A stretch of 32,034 nucleotides of DNA from Patescibacteria group bacterium (GCA_023485405.1 JAMCZU010000010.1:1-32034), one strand, 5' to 3'. Shown: positions 15,075 to 22,095, numbered from the stretch's first letter. Numbers and translations: made by a program. Notes: generated from the letters alone by a model not told the origin.

Positions 15075-16283
15075 TTAAATCCAGCCCTTAAGCCAAATCC
15101 GGTGGTAAAATTGATCTGAACTTAAAGGCATGCCAACCCAAATAGGCAAAAAATAAATAAAAAGTAAGAATAAAACACAAAAATATATCGCTACATAATA
15201 TTTACCATATGGATATTTTAAAACAAGTCTTTCAAGCCACAAAGAGATACCTAAGGTTAAAAAGATAAAAGACGGCATCGCGTGGTAAAAAAATAAAACT
15301 CGATTAAACGGCGCCCAAAACAAGAGAAAAACTAGAAATCCCGCTAAAATAACTAAATGATTTTTGTATTTTAAAGCCGTCCCCCAAATGAGCAAAGGGA
15401 TAATAACGATTGACGACCACCAAGCAAGAGGATTGCCAATACCATCCACACCAATACTTTGGCCATTTTCACTCTTAAAATAAAACCAAATTGGCCGCAA
15501 GAGCAAAAACCAACTCCACCACTTCGAACCATAGGGATGAGTATCTTTCAGTCCAATGTTGTAATTAAAACTCTGCATTTGCCATTCGTAAACCTGAGCA
15601 AAGAAATTTTTTGTGCCAAAATTAAAAAGGAAAAAAGCTAAATAAATACTAAGTGGAAGCGCGCCAAGAAAGATGAAATATTTCCAAAGATTTTTACGCC
15701 ATGAAATGTGCTTTGTAAAAATCATCACTCCAAAAACAATTAAAATTAAAGCGCCAATATATTTCACCGAAGCGGCTAACCCTACTGCTATACCTGTCAA
15801 AATAATCCAATGAAATTTCTGGGTATTTATAAATTTCAAGAAAAAATAAAAAGCTAAAAGAATAAAAAAGATTAAAAAGATATCAATCAAACCGGTGCGA
15901 GAATAAACTAGCAACATGCCATCTAGGGCCATGATGCTGGCCGTATAAAGACCAACTCTTTTGGAAGAAAGTTCTTTGCCGGTAAAGTAACCTAGAATGA
16001 TTAAGAGTGTGCCAAAAATAGCGGGCATCAAGCGCCAAGTAAATGATGTATCACCAAAAAACTTGAGACCAAAAGCAATAATCAATTTACCTAAAGGCGG
16101 ATGAATATCAAAAAACGAAGTACCTGTCAGATAATTTTGGGCAAATTTGACAAAATAGACTTCATCAAAAATTTGATCGCCAATTTTACCCAAATGCCAA
16201 AGTCGCAGTAAAAAACTGGCTACGACAATTAAAATTAGCGTTAAAATTACCCAATTTTTTTGAAAAAAGGCTTTTAAAGTCAT
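15075..16283 (-). CDS. PMT-family (dolichyl-phosphate-mannose-type) protein glycosyltransferase
   Basis: A GT39-type polytopic enzyme that transfers mannose from a polyprenyl-phosphate donor to exported proteins, as in Actinobacteria; 402 residues. The catalytic acidic pair is Asp40-Glu41 in FDEVYFVKFAQNYLTG, followed by FFDIHPPLGK (58-66). At least nine hydrophobic segments follow. The C-terminal four-helix part includes WAPFNRVLFFYHAMPSFIFL, and the protein ends WLKGWI, like full-length PMT proteins. An extended -10 ends 13 bases before the ATG. It sits between murG and murC. The protein substrate is unknown, and mannose specificity is inferred from the family. Confidence 0.88.
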   Translation of the reverse strand: MTLKAFFQKNWVILTLILIVVASFLLRLWHLGKIGDQIFDEVYFVKFAQNYLTGTSFFDIHPPLGKLIIAFGLKFFGDTSFTWRLMPAIFGTLLIILGYFTGKELSSKRVGLYTASIMALDGMLLVYSRTGLIDIFLIFFILLAFYFFLKFINTQKFHWIILTGIAVGLAASVKYIGALILIVFGVMIFTKHISWRKNLWKYFIFLGALPLSIYLAFFLFNFGTKNFFAQVYEWQMQSFNYNIGLKDTHPYGSKWWSWFLLLRPIWFYFKSENGQSIGVDGIGNPLAWWSSIVIIPLLIWGTALKYKNHLVILAGFLVFLLFWAPFNRVLFFYHAMPSFIFLTLGISLWLERLVLKYPYGKYYVAIYFCVLFLLFIYFLPIWVGMPLSSDQFYHRIWLKGWI

Positions 16284-16296
16284 TTCTTTTAACTAA

Positions 16297-16305
16297 ATTA
16301 TATCA
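16297..16305 (-). promoter_or_regulatory. Extended -10 promoter of the PMT gene
   Basis: Minus strand TGA followed by TATAAT, 13 bases before the ATG, so the leader should be only about six bases long. It lies just after the terminator of the neighbouring small genes. Confidence 0.55.
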
Positions 16306-16332
16306 GAATTATCCCGTTAAGACCAAATTTAA

Positions 16333-16355
16333 ACCCCCATTTACTAAATGGGGGT
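16333..16355 (-). terminator. Intrinsic terminator of the overlapping small-gene pair
   Basis: A perfect 10-bp stem (ACCCCCATTT with AAATGGGGGT) has a 3-nt loop. On the minus strand TTTAAATTT follows. Its first base is the last base of the 122-aa gene stop codon. Confidence 0.75.
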
Positions 16356-16723
16356 CAAGATAAAGATAGTTGCTTAAAGAGACTTTCAACCTCAAAAATA
16401 ATCATCTCGGCGCTTGTGCCAGGTGGAAAATATAATTGAGAAACATGAGGATGATTTTCTCTTGATCTTAAAATGCTTTTTTGGGAAATAGTAATCCCAA
16501 AAGAACAGTCTACTAGTTCACCAGAAACTTCTTTAACCACTGTTAAATCTTTGCCCTGTTGATCCTCAAGACTATTTGGCTGATGAAGAATTACTTGACA
16601 AAAGACCGGTTGTCCTTTTGGGTCAATAGCATCTTCAAGAATCTTTTTTACCACTCCTTCTTGATATCTACCAATTCTTGAACGCTTGGCTAATCTTTTC
16701 CGTCGTGCTTTAGTATCTCGCAA
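16355..16723 (-). CDS. Hypothetical basic-N-terminus protein (122 aa)
   Basis: I do not recognise the family. The start is a TTG at 16723 inside the end of the upstream gene, with GGGTGG about ten bases before it; translation may be coupled. The first 16 residues are strongly basic (MRDTKARRKRLAKRSR). The rest looks like a soluble alpha/beta domain with PVFCQVILHQPNSLED, VVKEVSGELVDCSFGITISQ and a C-terminal stretch YFPPGTSAEMIIFEVESLFK. No membrane segment or catalytic motif is evident. Promoter, gene pair and terminator form one cassette between acpP and the PMT gene. Confidence 0.5.
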   Translation of the reverse strand: MRDTKARRKRLAKRSRIGRYQEGVVKKILEDAIDPKGQPVFCQVILHQPNSLEDQQGKDLTVVKEVSGELVDCSFGITISQKSILRSRENHPHVSQLYFPPGTSAEMIIFEVESLFKQLSLS

Positions 16724-16896
16724 TACGAAACACCACCCTTCCCGGCAGGACTATTCCTCGTAGCTGGAATTGGCTTGGTACTCATTTCAACAAAAGCTAT
16801 ACCTCCATCAGGTTTCTCCACTTCAACGCTCACTCGATCTGGCCCTATCTTTTTGATAGAACGAACCCAATCATCTGTATTATATCCGAGTGTCAT
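16690..16896 (-). CDS. Hypothetical small protein (68 aa)
   Basis: I do not recognise the family. The ATG is preceded by a strong GGAGG. The 68-residue product (MTLGYNTDDWVRSIKKIGPD, then VSVEVEKPDGGIAFVEMSTK) looks like a small beta-rich domain with a Gly/Pro-rich tail. Its 3' end overlaps the next gene by 34 bases in another frame. A single gene split by a frameshift is possible, but the TTG start with a Shine-Dalgarno-like site for the second frame favours two proteins. Confidence 0.5.
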   Translation of the reverse strand: MTLGYNTDDWVRSIKKIGPDRVSVEVEKPDGGIAFVEMSTKPIPATRNSPAGKGGVSYCEILKHDGKD

Positions 16897-16940
16897 TTTT
16901 TTTGCCTCCAGTACTAAAAAGTATACAACCCCACGATTAA

Positions 16941-16968
16941 ACTATAACAAATTAAAGCAATTACTCAA
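16941..16968 (-). promoter_or_regulatory. Promoter of the overlapping small-gene pair
   Basis: Minus strand TTGAGT (16963-16968), a 16-bp spacer, TATAGT (16941-16946), followed by a leader of about 40 nt ending in GGAGG. Nothing else coding is seen in the 16897-17108 gap apart from the acpP terminator. Confidence 0.5.
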
Positions 16969-17059
16969 TCTCTTATTTTTCTCCAATTTCTCACTTTAAG
17001 CACTCGAGCGGATAAAATGGAAAAGTATAAAGTACAGAAAATCTATGGTATTAATCTTA

Positions 17060-17087
17060 GAAAAGCCACCCGCATAGTACGGGTGGC
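17060..17087 (-). terminator. Intrinsic terminator of acpP
   Basis: An 8-bp GC-rich perfect stem (GCCACCCG at 17065-17072 with CGGGTGGC at 17080-17087) has a 7-nt loop and is followed by TTTTCT on the minus strand. Confidence 0.75.
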
Positions 17088-17108
17088 ATAAAATAAGATG
17101 TTCCTGCT

Positions 17109-17369
17109 CTAGGCAGAAACAGTTTCGGGCTGGAGAGCTCTTTGAATATGGTCGACAGCTTCGCCGACCGTAGTGATCTGTTTGGCTTCCTCGTCGGAAA
17201 TTGTGAGTTTGAATTTATCTTCCAAACCCATTACTAGCTCCACTAGATGTAAGGAATCAGCGCCGAGATCTTCTTTGAACCTTGAACCATCGCACAGATT
17301 GCTTGCTTGAACTACCATTTTGTCTGCCACAATCTTTACGACTCCTGCCCTTATCTCATCACGCGTCAC
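17109..17369 (-). CDS. acpP: Acyl carrier protein, free-standing
   Basis: An 86-residue ACP that carries acyl chains on a 4'-phosphopantetheine arm. The attachment serine is Ser39 in GADSLHLVELVMGLEDKF, close to the canonical GADSLDTVELVM. The surrounding helices fit (RFKEDLGADSL, then LTISDEEAKQITTVGEAVDH). The start is a GTG with AAGGAGGTG about eight bases upstream. It is a single-gene transcription unit with its own promoter and terminator, and has no fatty-acid synthesis gene beside it. CPR genomes usually lack type II fatty-acid synthesis, so the acyl partner is unclear. It is visibly richer in GC than the flanking mur genes, which may indicate transfer. Confidence 0.93.
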   Translation of the reverse strand: MTRDEIRAGVVKIVADKMVVQASNLCDGSRFKEDLGADSLHLVELVMGLEDKFKLTISDEEAKQITTVGEAVDHIQRALQPETVSA

Positions 17370-17395
17370 AAGAATTCACCTCCTTAGAAGATACT

Positions 17396-17411
17396 CTCCT
17401 TTTAAAAGGAG
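17396..17411. repeat. 16-bp perfect palindrome in the acpP leader
   Basis: The palindrome is CTCCTTTTAAAAGGAG. In the acpP mRNA its CTCC half is complementary to GGAG of the nearby Shine-Dalgarno (AAGGAGG), so it might compete for or mask that site. It is also next to the dyad around the promoter. Confidence 0.5.
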
Positions 17412-17450
17412 TGCTTTTTAATAATATCATAATCAAAAAAAGCACACCAA
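17411..17450 (-). promoter_or_regulatory. acpP promoter enclosed by an inverted repeat
   Basis: Minus strand TTGGTG (17445-17450), an 18-bp spacer with extended TGA, TATTAT (17421-17426). The inverted arms GTGCTTTTT (17411-17419) and AAAAAGCAC (17437-17445) enclose the -10 box with 17 bp between them, as an operator would. Confidence 0.5.
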
Positions 17451-17530
17451 CTGTTGCTTTGTAAACTATACCTCAAAAATATAATAACTATTCTGTGGTC
17501 GTATTATTTTTATTAGATTTTAAATTTTAG

Positions 17531-17540
17531 TACGATCGTA
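17531..17540. repeat. 10-bp palindrome TACGATCGTA
   Basis: A perfect palindrome with the same CGATCG core as the CGCGATCGCG sites, 62 bp from copy 3 of that site in the same non-coding gap between murG and acpP. It may be a weaker version of the same binding site. Confidence 0.35.
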
Positions 17541-17589
17541 GCTATTTTTAATAGAACTAAAATATTGTTCATTTTACAGATTCAATTTA

Positions 17590-17623
17590 TCGTATGTATT
17601 TCGCGATCGCGATATTTATACGA
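17590..17623. promoter_or_regulatory. 34-bp interrupted palindrome centred on CGCGATCGCG, copy 3
   Basis: The core palindrome is at 17602-17611. Outer arms TCGTAT (17590-17595) and ATACGA (17618-17623) are perfectly symmetrical about the same centre, so 26 of the 34 positions are self-complementary. It lies just past the murG stop and about 220 bp upstream of acpP. No T-run follows, so it is not an intrinsic terminator. The rest of the 276-bp gap is AT-rich; apart from the acpP promoter elements and TACGATCGTA I see nothing else in it. Confidence 0.6.
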
Positions 17624-17645
17624 AGATTTTCTTCTGTTATTTGGA

Positions 17646-18701
17646 TTATTTTTTGGCTACTTCAAAGAGAGTATTGATAATTTCTTCAGCGGCGTCGGGG
17701 CGGAAAAAACTTTTAGCATGATGACCCAGTAATGCCCTGGTTTTCTCATCGTCCATTAAATGATCAATAATTGTTTTTAACGAATTAGCGGTTAAGTTTT
17801 TTTCTGAAACAACTACCGCCGCATTCATCTTTTGGAAAACTTGCGCATTCGCTTCCTGATGTTCATTAGCGGCAGTCTCCAGCGGAATAATAATTGACGG
17901 AATTCCTGTCGCCGCAATTTCTGTTAAAGTCGAGGCACCAGCCCGAGAAATAATTAAATCAGCATCACGCATAAATTTTGGCATTTGGTAAGAAAAATCG
18001 AATAAATGATAGTAAGGATTTTTTAAATTTTGCAGTTTTTCAAAATCGCGCTGCCCCGATAAATGCCAAATTTCAAAACGATTAATTAATTCTGGCAGAA
18101 TTTCGGAAATTAAATTATTTATCTTTGAAGAACCCTGTGACCCACCGGTAATTAAAATTTTTGGCCGACCTTCATCTTTAATTGATGTTTGTATAAATTC
18201 CGGATTGACCGGAATACCGGTATAAATTAATTTCCTGACTGGCAATTTTTGCGTATAATATTCCAACGGAAAACCCAAACAAATTTTTCGAGCAAAATTT
18301 GCGGCCCATAAATTTGCTCGTCCCATTACTACATCTGATTCGTGAATCACTAAAGGAATTTTAAAGAATCTAACCCAGAAAATAATTGGCACTGTTACAT
18401 ATCCCCCTTTAGCAAAAACAACATCCGGCCTAAAGAAAAGTATGATAAAAAATGCTTGGATAATACCACAAAATATTTTAAAAAGATCCCAAAAATTAGA
18501 TAAAGAAAAATAAGTTCTCCTTTTACCAGAAAGGATTGCTTTAAAAGGAATTTGAAAATCTTTGGAAAGTTTTTTCTCAATCCCCTGCCGGGAACCAACA
18601 TACAAAAGCTGGACTCGCTTATTTTTTTGGAGAGAACGCCCTACCATAATGACCGGCCAGGCATGTCCCGCTGTACCACCACCAGTTAAAAGTATCTTCA
18701 T
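17646..18701 (-). CDS. murG: UDP-GlcNAc--lipid I N-acetylglucosaminyltransferase
   Basis: GT28 enzyme that makes lipid II from lipid I at the inner face of the membrane; 351 residues. The N-terminal glycine loop reads GGGTAGHAWP (usually GGGTGGH). HESDVVMGRAN matches the conserved HEQN region in a modified form. The donor-binding site is intact: ITGGSQGS, ISRAGASTLTEIAATGIPSI, and PLETAANEHQEANA with the family Glu and Gln. It follows ftsW after a 4-bp gap and ends the murD-side operon. Confidence 0.96.
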   Translation of the reverse strand: MKILLTGGGTAGHAWPVIMVGRSLQKNKRVQLLYVGSRQGIEKKLSKDFQIPFKAILSGKRRTYFSLSNFWDLFKIFCGIIQAFFIILFFRPDVVFAKGGYVTVPIIFWVRFFKIPLVIHESDVVMGRANLWAANFARKICLGFPLEYYTQKLPVRKLIYTGIPVNPEFIQTSIKDEGRPKILITGGSQGSSKINNLISEILPELINRFEIWHLSGQRDFEKLQNLKNPYYHLFDFSYQMPKFMRDADLIISRAGASTLTEIAATGIPSIIIPLETAANEHQEANAQVFQKMNAAVVVSEKNLTANSLKTIIDHLMDDEKTRALLGHHAKSFFRPDAAEEIINTLFEVAKK

Positions 18702-18705
18702 TTTG

Positions 18706-19818
18706 CTAAATCCTCGTTGATTGACTTGAATATTTAGAAATATTTAATAAAATTCCTACCGCAATTAAAGTCACGATCAAAGACGATCCACCGTAACTAA
18801 TAAACGGCAAGGGTACGCCAGTTAAAGGAATTAAGCTTAGCATCGCCGCAATATTAATAAACGCTTGTAAAACTATCCAGGTAACAATGCCGGTCGCAAG
18901 TAGTCTAGAAAAAGTATCAGGTGCATTTTGAATAATCCGACGACCACGAACAGCCAAAAAGATAAAAACCACAATCACTAAAGATGCTCGAATAAAACCT
19001 AGCTCTTCGGCAATAATCGCAAAAATTGAGTCAGAATAAGCTTGAGGCAAGTATAAATATTTTTGCTTACTTTGACCAAACCCTAAACCCCAAAGCCCAC
19101 CTGAACCAACCGCAATTAAAGCTTGGTTAATATGATACGCCGCACCTAATGATTGATCATTGGGATTTAAAAAAACTAAAAAGCGTTGAAGCCGATAAGG
19201 TTCAATTTTAATTAGAATACCGACTAAAACCAAAAGTGAGACACCACCAATCGTCAAATGTGTCCAACGTGCGCCGGCGACAAAAAAAATTACCACCGCC
19301 GTGCCAAGAATAACTGAAAGTGTGCCTAAATCCGGTTGACTCATAATTAGAAAACCCAAAACTAACATCAAAAAAGCAAAAGGAACAAAACCGGTCGCAA
19401 AATTGCCAACCTGATCACCTTTTTTTTCAAGCCAGGAAGCCAAGTAAATAATAAAAGTTAGTTTAACAATTTCTGAAGGTTGAAAAACAGCACTACCAAA
19501 ACCCAACCAGCGATGAGCACCACCAAATTCTTTACCAATGCCTGGTAAAAAAACCGCAATCAGTAATACTAATGTGGCCAAAAACATAGTTAAGGATATT
19601 TTTTTCCAAAAGCGATAGTCAATAAAGTAAGCCCCCACCATCATAATTAGTCCCACCACTAATGATATAAGCTGATGAGTAGCATAATAATAATTTGTGC
19701 CAAAACGTTCTTGTGAAGTCACAATTGAAGCTGAAGAAATCATTACCACACCGAAAAGACACAAAAGAAAAACTGTTAAAGCAAAAATTAGATCTGGTTT
19801 TGAACGACTTTTATTCAT
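18706..19818 (-). CDS. ftsW: SEDS-family glycosyltransferase FtsW
   Basis: A SEDS peptidoglycan polymerase of the division machinery; 370 residues with about ten hydrophobic segments. Signature segments are GGAHRWLGFGSAVFQPSE, SQPDLGTLSVILGTAVVIFF, the large loop with YRLQRFLVFLNPN and GLWGLGFGQSKQKYLYLPQA, SDSIFAIIAEELGF, and C-terminal GVPLPFISYGGSSL. RodA is the alternative, but the place between murD and murG favours FtsW. It overlaps murD by 8 bases and is separated from murG by 4. Confidence 0.94.
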   Translation of the reverse strand: MNKSRSKPDLIFALTVFLLCLFGVVMISSASIVTSQERFGTNYYYATHQLISLVVGLIMMVGAYFIDYRFWKKISLTMFLATLVLLIAVFLPGIGKEFGGAHRWLGFGSAVFQPSEIVKLTFIIYLASWLEKKGDQVGNFATGFVPFAFLMLVLGFLIMSQPDLGTLSVILGTAVVIFFVAGARWTHLTIGGVSLLVLVGILIKIEPYRLQRFLVFLNPNDQSLGAAYHINQALIAVGSGGLWGLGFGQSKQKYLYLPQAYSDSIFAIIAEELGFIRASLVIVVFIFLAVRGRRIIQNAPDTFSRLLATGIVTWIVLQAFINIAAMLSLIPLTGVPLPFISYGGSSLIVTLIAVGILLNISKYSSQSTRI

Positions 19819-21211
19819 CTTTTAAGTCCAATATTATCTTTTTAAAAGTTTCGCCGCGCTCTTTATAATTTTTATATCGGTCAAAAGAAGCCGAAGCCGG
19901 TGACAAAATAACTACATCATCTTTTTGACCAATTTCAAGCGCGAAATTAACTGCTTCTTCCATTGATTTAATAGTGTCAATAATTTCAATTGAGTGGTCT
20001 CCATCAATCGCATCAATTATTTTCGATGCTGTTTGCCCAATACTAATAATTGCTTTAACTGTGCTATTTTTAATTATTTGACCAAGTTCTTTAAAATCGG
20101 AATTTTTTTCTGATCCACCGACTAATAAAATAATTGGCGATTTAAAAGAATTAATCGCCGCAATGGTGGTATCTGGTGTCGTTGAAAATGAATCATTATA
20201 AAAATTAATTCCTTTAAAACTTCTGACAAATTCCAAACGATGTTCTAAACCCTTAAAAGATTTAACAGTAGTTTTAATTGATTCTAAGTCTGCGCCTGCT
20301 AGATACGAAGTCAAAACAGCCGCACAAATATTTTCTAAATTATGTTCGCCTTTTAAAATTACTTCGCTTGTCTTACAAATTGGTAAATCTTCATCGTTAA
20401 TTCTTAAAATAATCTCGTTATTTTCTACAAAACAGCCCTCATCAACAGATTTTCGACGCGAAAACCAATAAGTTTTTGTTGGCGTTTGGGCACCAAATTC
20501 AAAACTTGTTAAATAGTCGGCATTAATCACTGTTAAATCATTTTTTGTTTGGAATTTTACAATATTAATTTTTGACTCAATATACTCTTGCCGGCTTTGA
20601 TGATAGTCTAAATGATCAACTTTAATGTCTAAAACAACGGCAATATGAGGTGATTTCTCCATATCTTGCAATTGAAAACTCGAAAGTTCTAAAACCACAA
20701 TGTCATCTTTTGTTAATTTCTCTAAAAATTCAATTGGCGGATTACCAATGTTGCCACCTAAATAAATGTTAATATTTTTGAAATTTGAAATTTGAAATTT
20801 GAAATTCTTTAATATCTCCGATATTAAAGTGGTTGTTGTGCCTTTGCCTTTAGTGCCGGTTACACCGACGATAGGGCAGGGGCAGAGATCAAAAAACAAT
20901 TTCATTTCCGAAGAAATAATTACTCCATTGTTCTTTGCTTTTTGAATTTTTGAATTCAAGTAGGGGAGACCAGGTGTGCGAAAAAGTATTTCAAAATCCT
21001 CTAAACCTTCGAGATAATTCTCACCTAACCGAAATTGCACTGGTAGATCTTTAATTTGTTCTAAGTACTGCCCCAGCTCTTGCCTACTCTTTCGATCACA
21101 AATCGTTAATTGAACATCTTGTTGAATTAAAAATTTAACTAAGGCAATATTTTCTTCGCCCAAGCCTAAAATACCAACTTTTTGATTTTTTAAATCGTAA
21201 ATATTAATCAT
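19811..21211 (-). CDS. murD: UDP-N-acetylmuramoylalanine--D-glutamate ligase
   Basis: ATP-dependent ligase that adds D-Glu; 466 residues from the ATG at 21211. This start, four bases after pgeF, is preferred over upstream in-frame codons that lie inside pgeF. The N-terminal domain begins VGILGLGEENIALVKFL. The P-loop is GVTGTKGKGTTTTLIS, where MurD usually has GTNGK(S/T)T. Later come VLELSSFQLQDM, KVDHLDYHQSRQEYIESKI, GLEHRLEFV, FYNDSFSTTPDTTIAA and VILSPASASFDRYKNYKERG. A short insertion after the P-loop helix (NFKFQISNFK) is encoded by a heptamer repeat. It overlaps ftsW by 8 bases. Confidence 0.94.
   Translation of the reverse strand: MINIYDLKNQKVGILGLGEENIALVKFLIQQDVQLTICDRKSRQELGQYLEQIKDLPVQFRLGENYLEGLEDFEILFRTPGLPYLNSKIQKAKNNGVIISSEMKLFFDLCPCPIVGVTGTKGKGTTTTLISEILKNFKFQISNFKNINIYLGGNIGNPPIEFLEKLTKDDIVVLELSSFQLQDMEKSPHIAVVLDIKVDHLDYHQSRQEYIESKINIVKFQTKNDLTVINADYLTSFEFGAQTPTKTYWFSRRKSVDEGCFVENNEIILRINDEDLPICKTSEVILKGEHNLENICAAVLTSYLAGADLESIKTTVKSFKGLEHRLEFVRSFKGINFYNDSFSTTPDTTIAAINSFKSPIILLVGGSEKNSDFKELGQIIKNSTVKAIISIGQTASKIIDAIDGDHSIEIIDTIKSMEEAVNFALEIGQKDDVVILSPASASFDRYKNYKERGETFKKIILDLKDE
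20777..20804 (-). repeat. Four tandem TTTGAAA heptamers inside murD
   Basis: Four perfect copies of a 7-bp unit lie in the coding sequence and encode an insertion, NFKFQISNFK, between the P-loop helix and the YLGGNIG strand. Because 7 is not a multiple of 3, gain or loss of one unit would shift the frame. Tracts translating as QISNFKF-like peptides recur in CPR proteins, from memory. Confidence 0.75.
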
Positions 21212-21215
21212 TTGA

Positions 21216-21965
21216 TTATTGTTTAATTCCAATGACAGCAGCAGCGGCCGGTACACCCTCTTTTTCTTTACGATAACTGCCATAGATACCATTTTCGCAA
21301 GCAGTACAAACATTCGATATTTCAATATTAGTTGATGCCACGCCTGTATTTTTTAAATCAACGAAAACAGCTTTTTTTAAATCAACATAACCATCATTGT
21401 TACGTACAAAAGCCGCTGATGGATAGTAATCCAAGAAAAAAGACAGGACATCTTTTTTAACCACGAAATGCTTTTGACAAATACCCGGACCCACCCCCAC
21501 CACTAAATTTCGCGGTTCGCTACCAAGACTTTTAAATTTTTCAATTGCTTTAGGCACAATTTGAGCGATAATCCCCCGCCAACCAGCATGTAAAACACCC
21601 GCAATTTTTAAAGTTGGATCATAAATTAAAACAGGTAAACAGTCAGCGATTGTAACCATTAAATAAACATTACTGTCTTTGGTAATTAAACCATCGGTTG
21701 CCATAATTGCCGTTTTGAGATTGGTAGCACCCTTACCTCGATCGTTTTGATCAACAACAGCAATTTGAGCGCCATGAGCCAAAGCCGGCACCACCAAGTC
21801 AGAAATATTAATATTTAATTGGTGTAAAAACTGTTCTCTATTTTTGACAGTAATTTCTTCTTTCTGATGACCAAATCTCATGTCGCCAAAATGACGATTA
21901 GAAATACCATGACTTAATTCTGAGAAGGCAGAAAAAATAGAAAATTTAAAGAAGTGCTCTTCCAT
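21216..21965 (-). CDS. pgeF: Peptidoglycan editing factor PgeF (YfiH/laccase-domain family)
   Basis: A 249-residue multicopper-oxidase-like fold enzyme. E. coli YfiH/PgeF removes wrongly incorporated first amino acids from UDP-MurNAc precursors. Family marks include AHGAQIAVVDQND, MATDGLITKDSNVYLMVTIADCLPV with the metal-ligand Cys, VLHAGWRGIIAQIVPKAIE with its His, GVGPGICQKHFVV and CTACENGIYGSYRKEKEG. Its place immediately before murD, four bases away, supports the editing role. The promoter (TTTAAC, 17 bp, TACAAT) ends 6 bases before the ATG, which predicts a leaderless mRNA. Confidence 0.92.
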   Translation of the reverse strand: MEEHFFKFSIFSAFSELSHGISNRHFGDMRFGHQKEEITVKNREQFLHQLNINISDLVVPALAHGAQIAVVDQNDRGKGATNLKTAIMATDGLITKDSNVYLMVTIADCLPVLIYDPTLKIAGVLHAGWRGIIAQIVPKAIEKFKSLGSEPRNLVVGVGPGICQKHFVVKKDVLSFFLDYYPSAAFVRNNDGYVDLKKAVFVDLKNTGVASTNIEISNVCTACENGIYGSYRKEKEGVPAAAAVIGIKQ

Positions 21966-21971
21966 AATGAT

Positions 21972-22000
21972 ATTGTAACAAAAAAAACCTTGTAGTTAAA
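21972..22000 (-). promoter_or_regulatory. Promoter of the pgeF-murD-ftsW-murG operon
   Basis: Minus strand TTTAAC (21995-22000), a 17-bp spacer, TACAAT (21972-21977). Only 6 bases separate the -10 box from the ATG, so transcription should begin at the start codon. Confidence 0.55.
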
Positions 22001-22036
22001 GAAAAAAAACCGCCCTGAACCTTACCTGCAAGAGTA

Positions 22037-22064
22037 TTGCTTTTATCATAAAAAGTGTTAGTAT
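22037..22064 (+). promoter_or_regulatory. Promoter of the peptide/radical SAM operon
   Basis: TTGCTT (22037-22042), a 16-bp spacer ending in an extended TGT, TAGTAT (22059-22064). The leader is about 60 nt and ends in GAAGGAGG before the ATG at 22134. Two direct repeats lie just downstream of the start site. Confidence 0.5.
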
Positions 22065-22070
22065 ATAGGC

Positions 22071-22095
22071 AGAATATTTGAATAGAATATTTGAA
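22071..22095 (+). repeat. Two 12-bp direct repeats in the operon leader
   Basis: AGAATATTTGAA occurs at 22071-22082 and at 22084-22095, one base apart. The spacing is a little more than one helical turn and the copies sit just past the start site, so a repressor operator is possible. Confidence 0.55.

Noticed and set aside
17590-17623. Intrinsic terminator for murG
   Set aside because: The dyad is symmetrical but has no T-run on either side, and its core recurs at two other intergenic sites, so a protein-binding site is more likely.
21212-21325. 38-codon N-terminal extension of murD
   Set aside because: It lies inside pgeF in another frame and does not resemble a Mur ligase; the conserved domain starts a few residues after the ATG at 21211.
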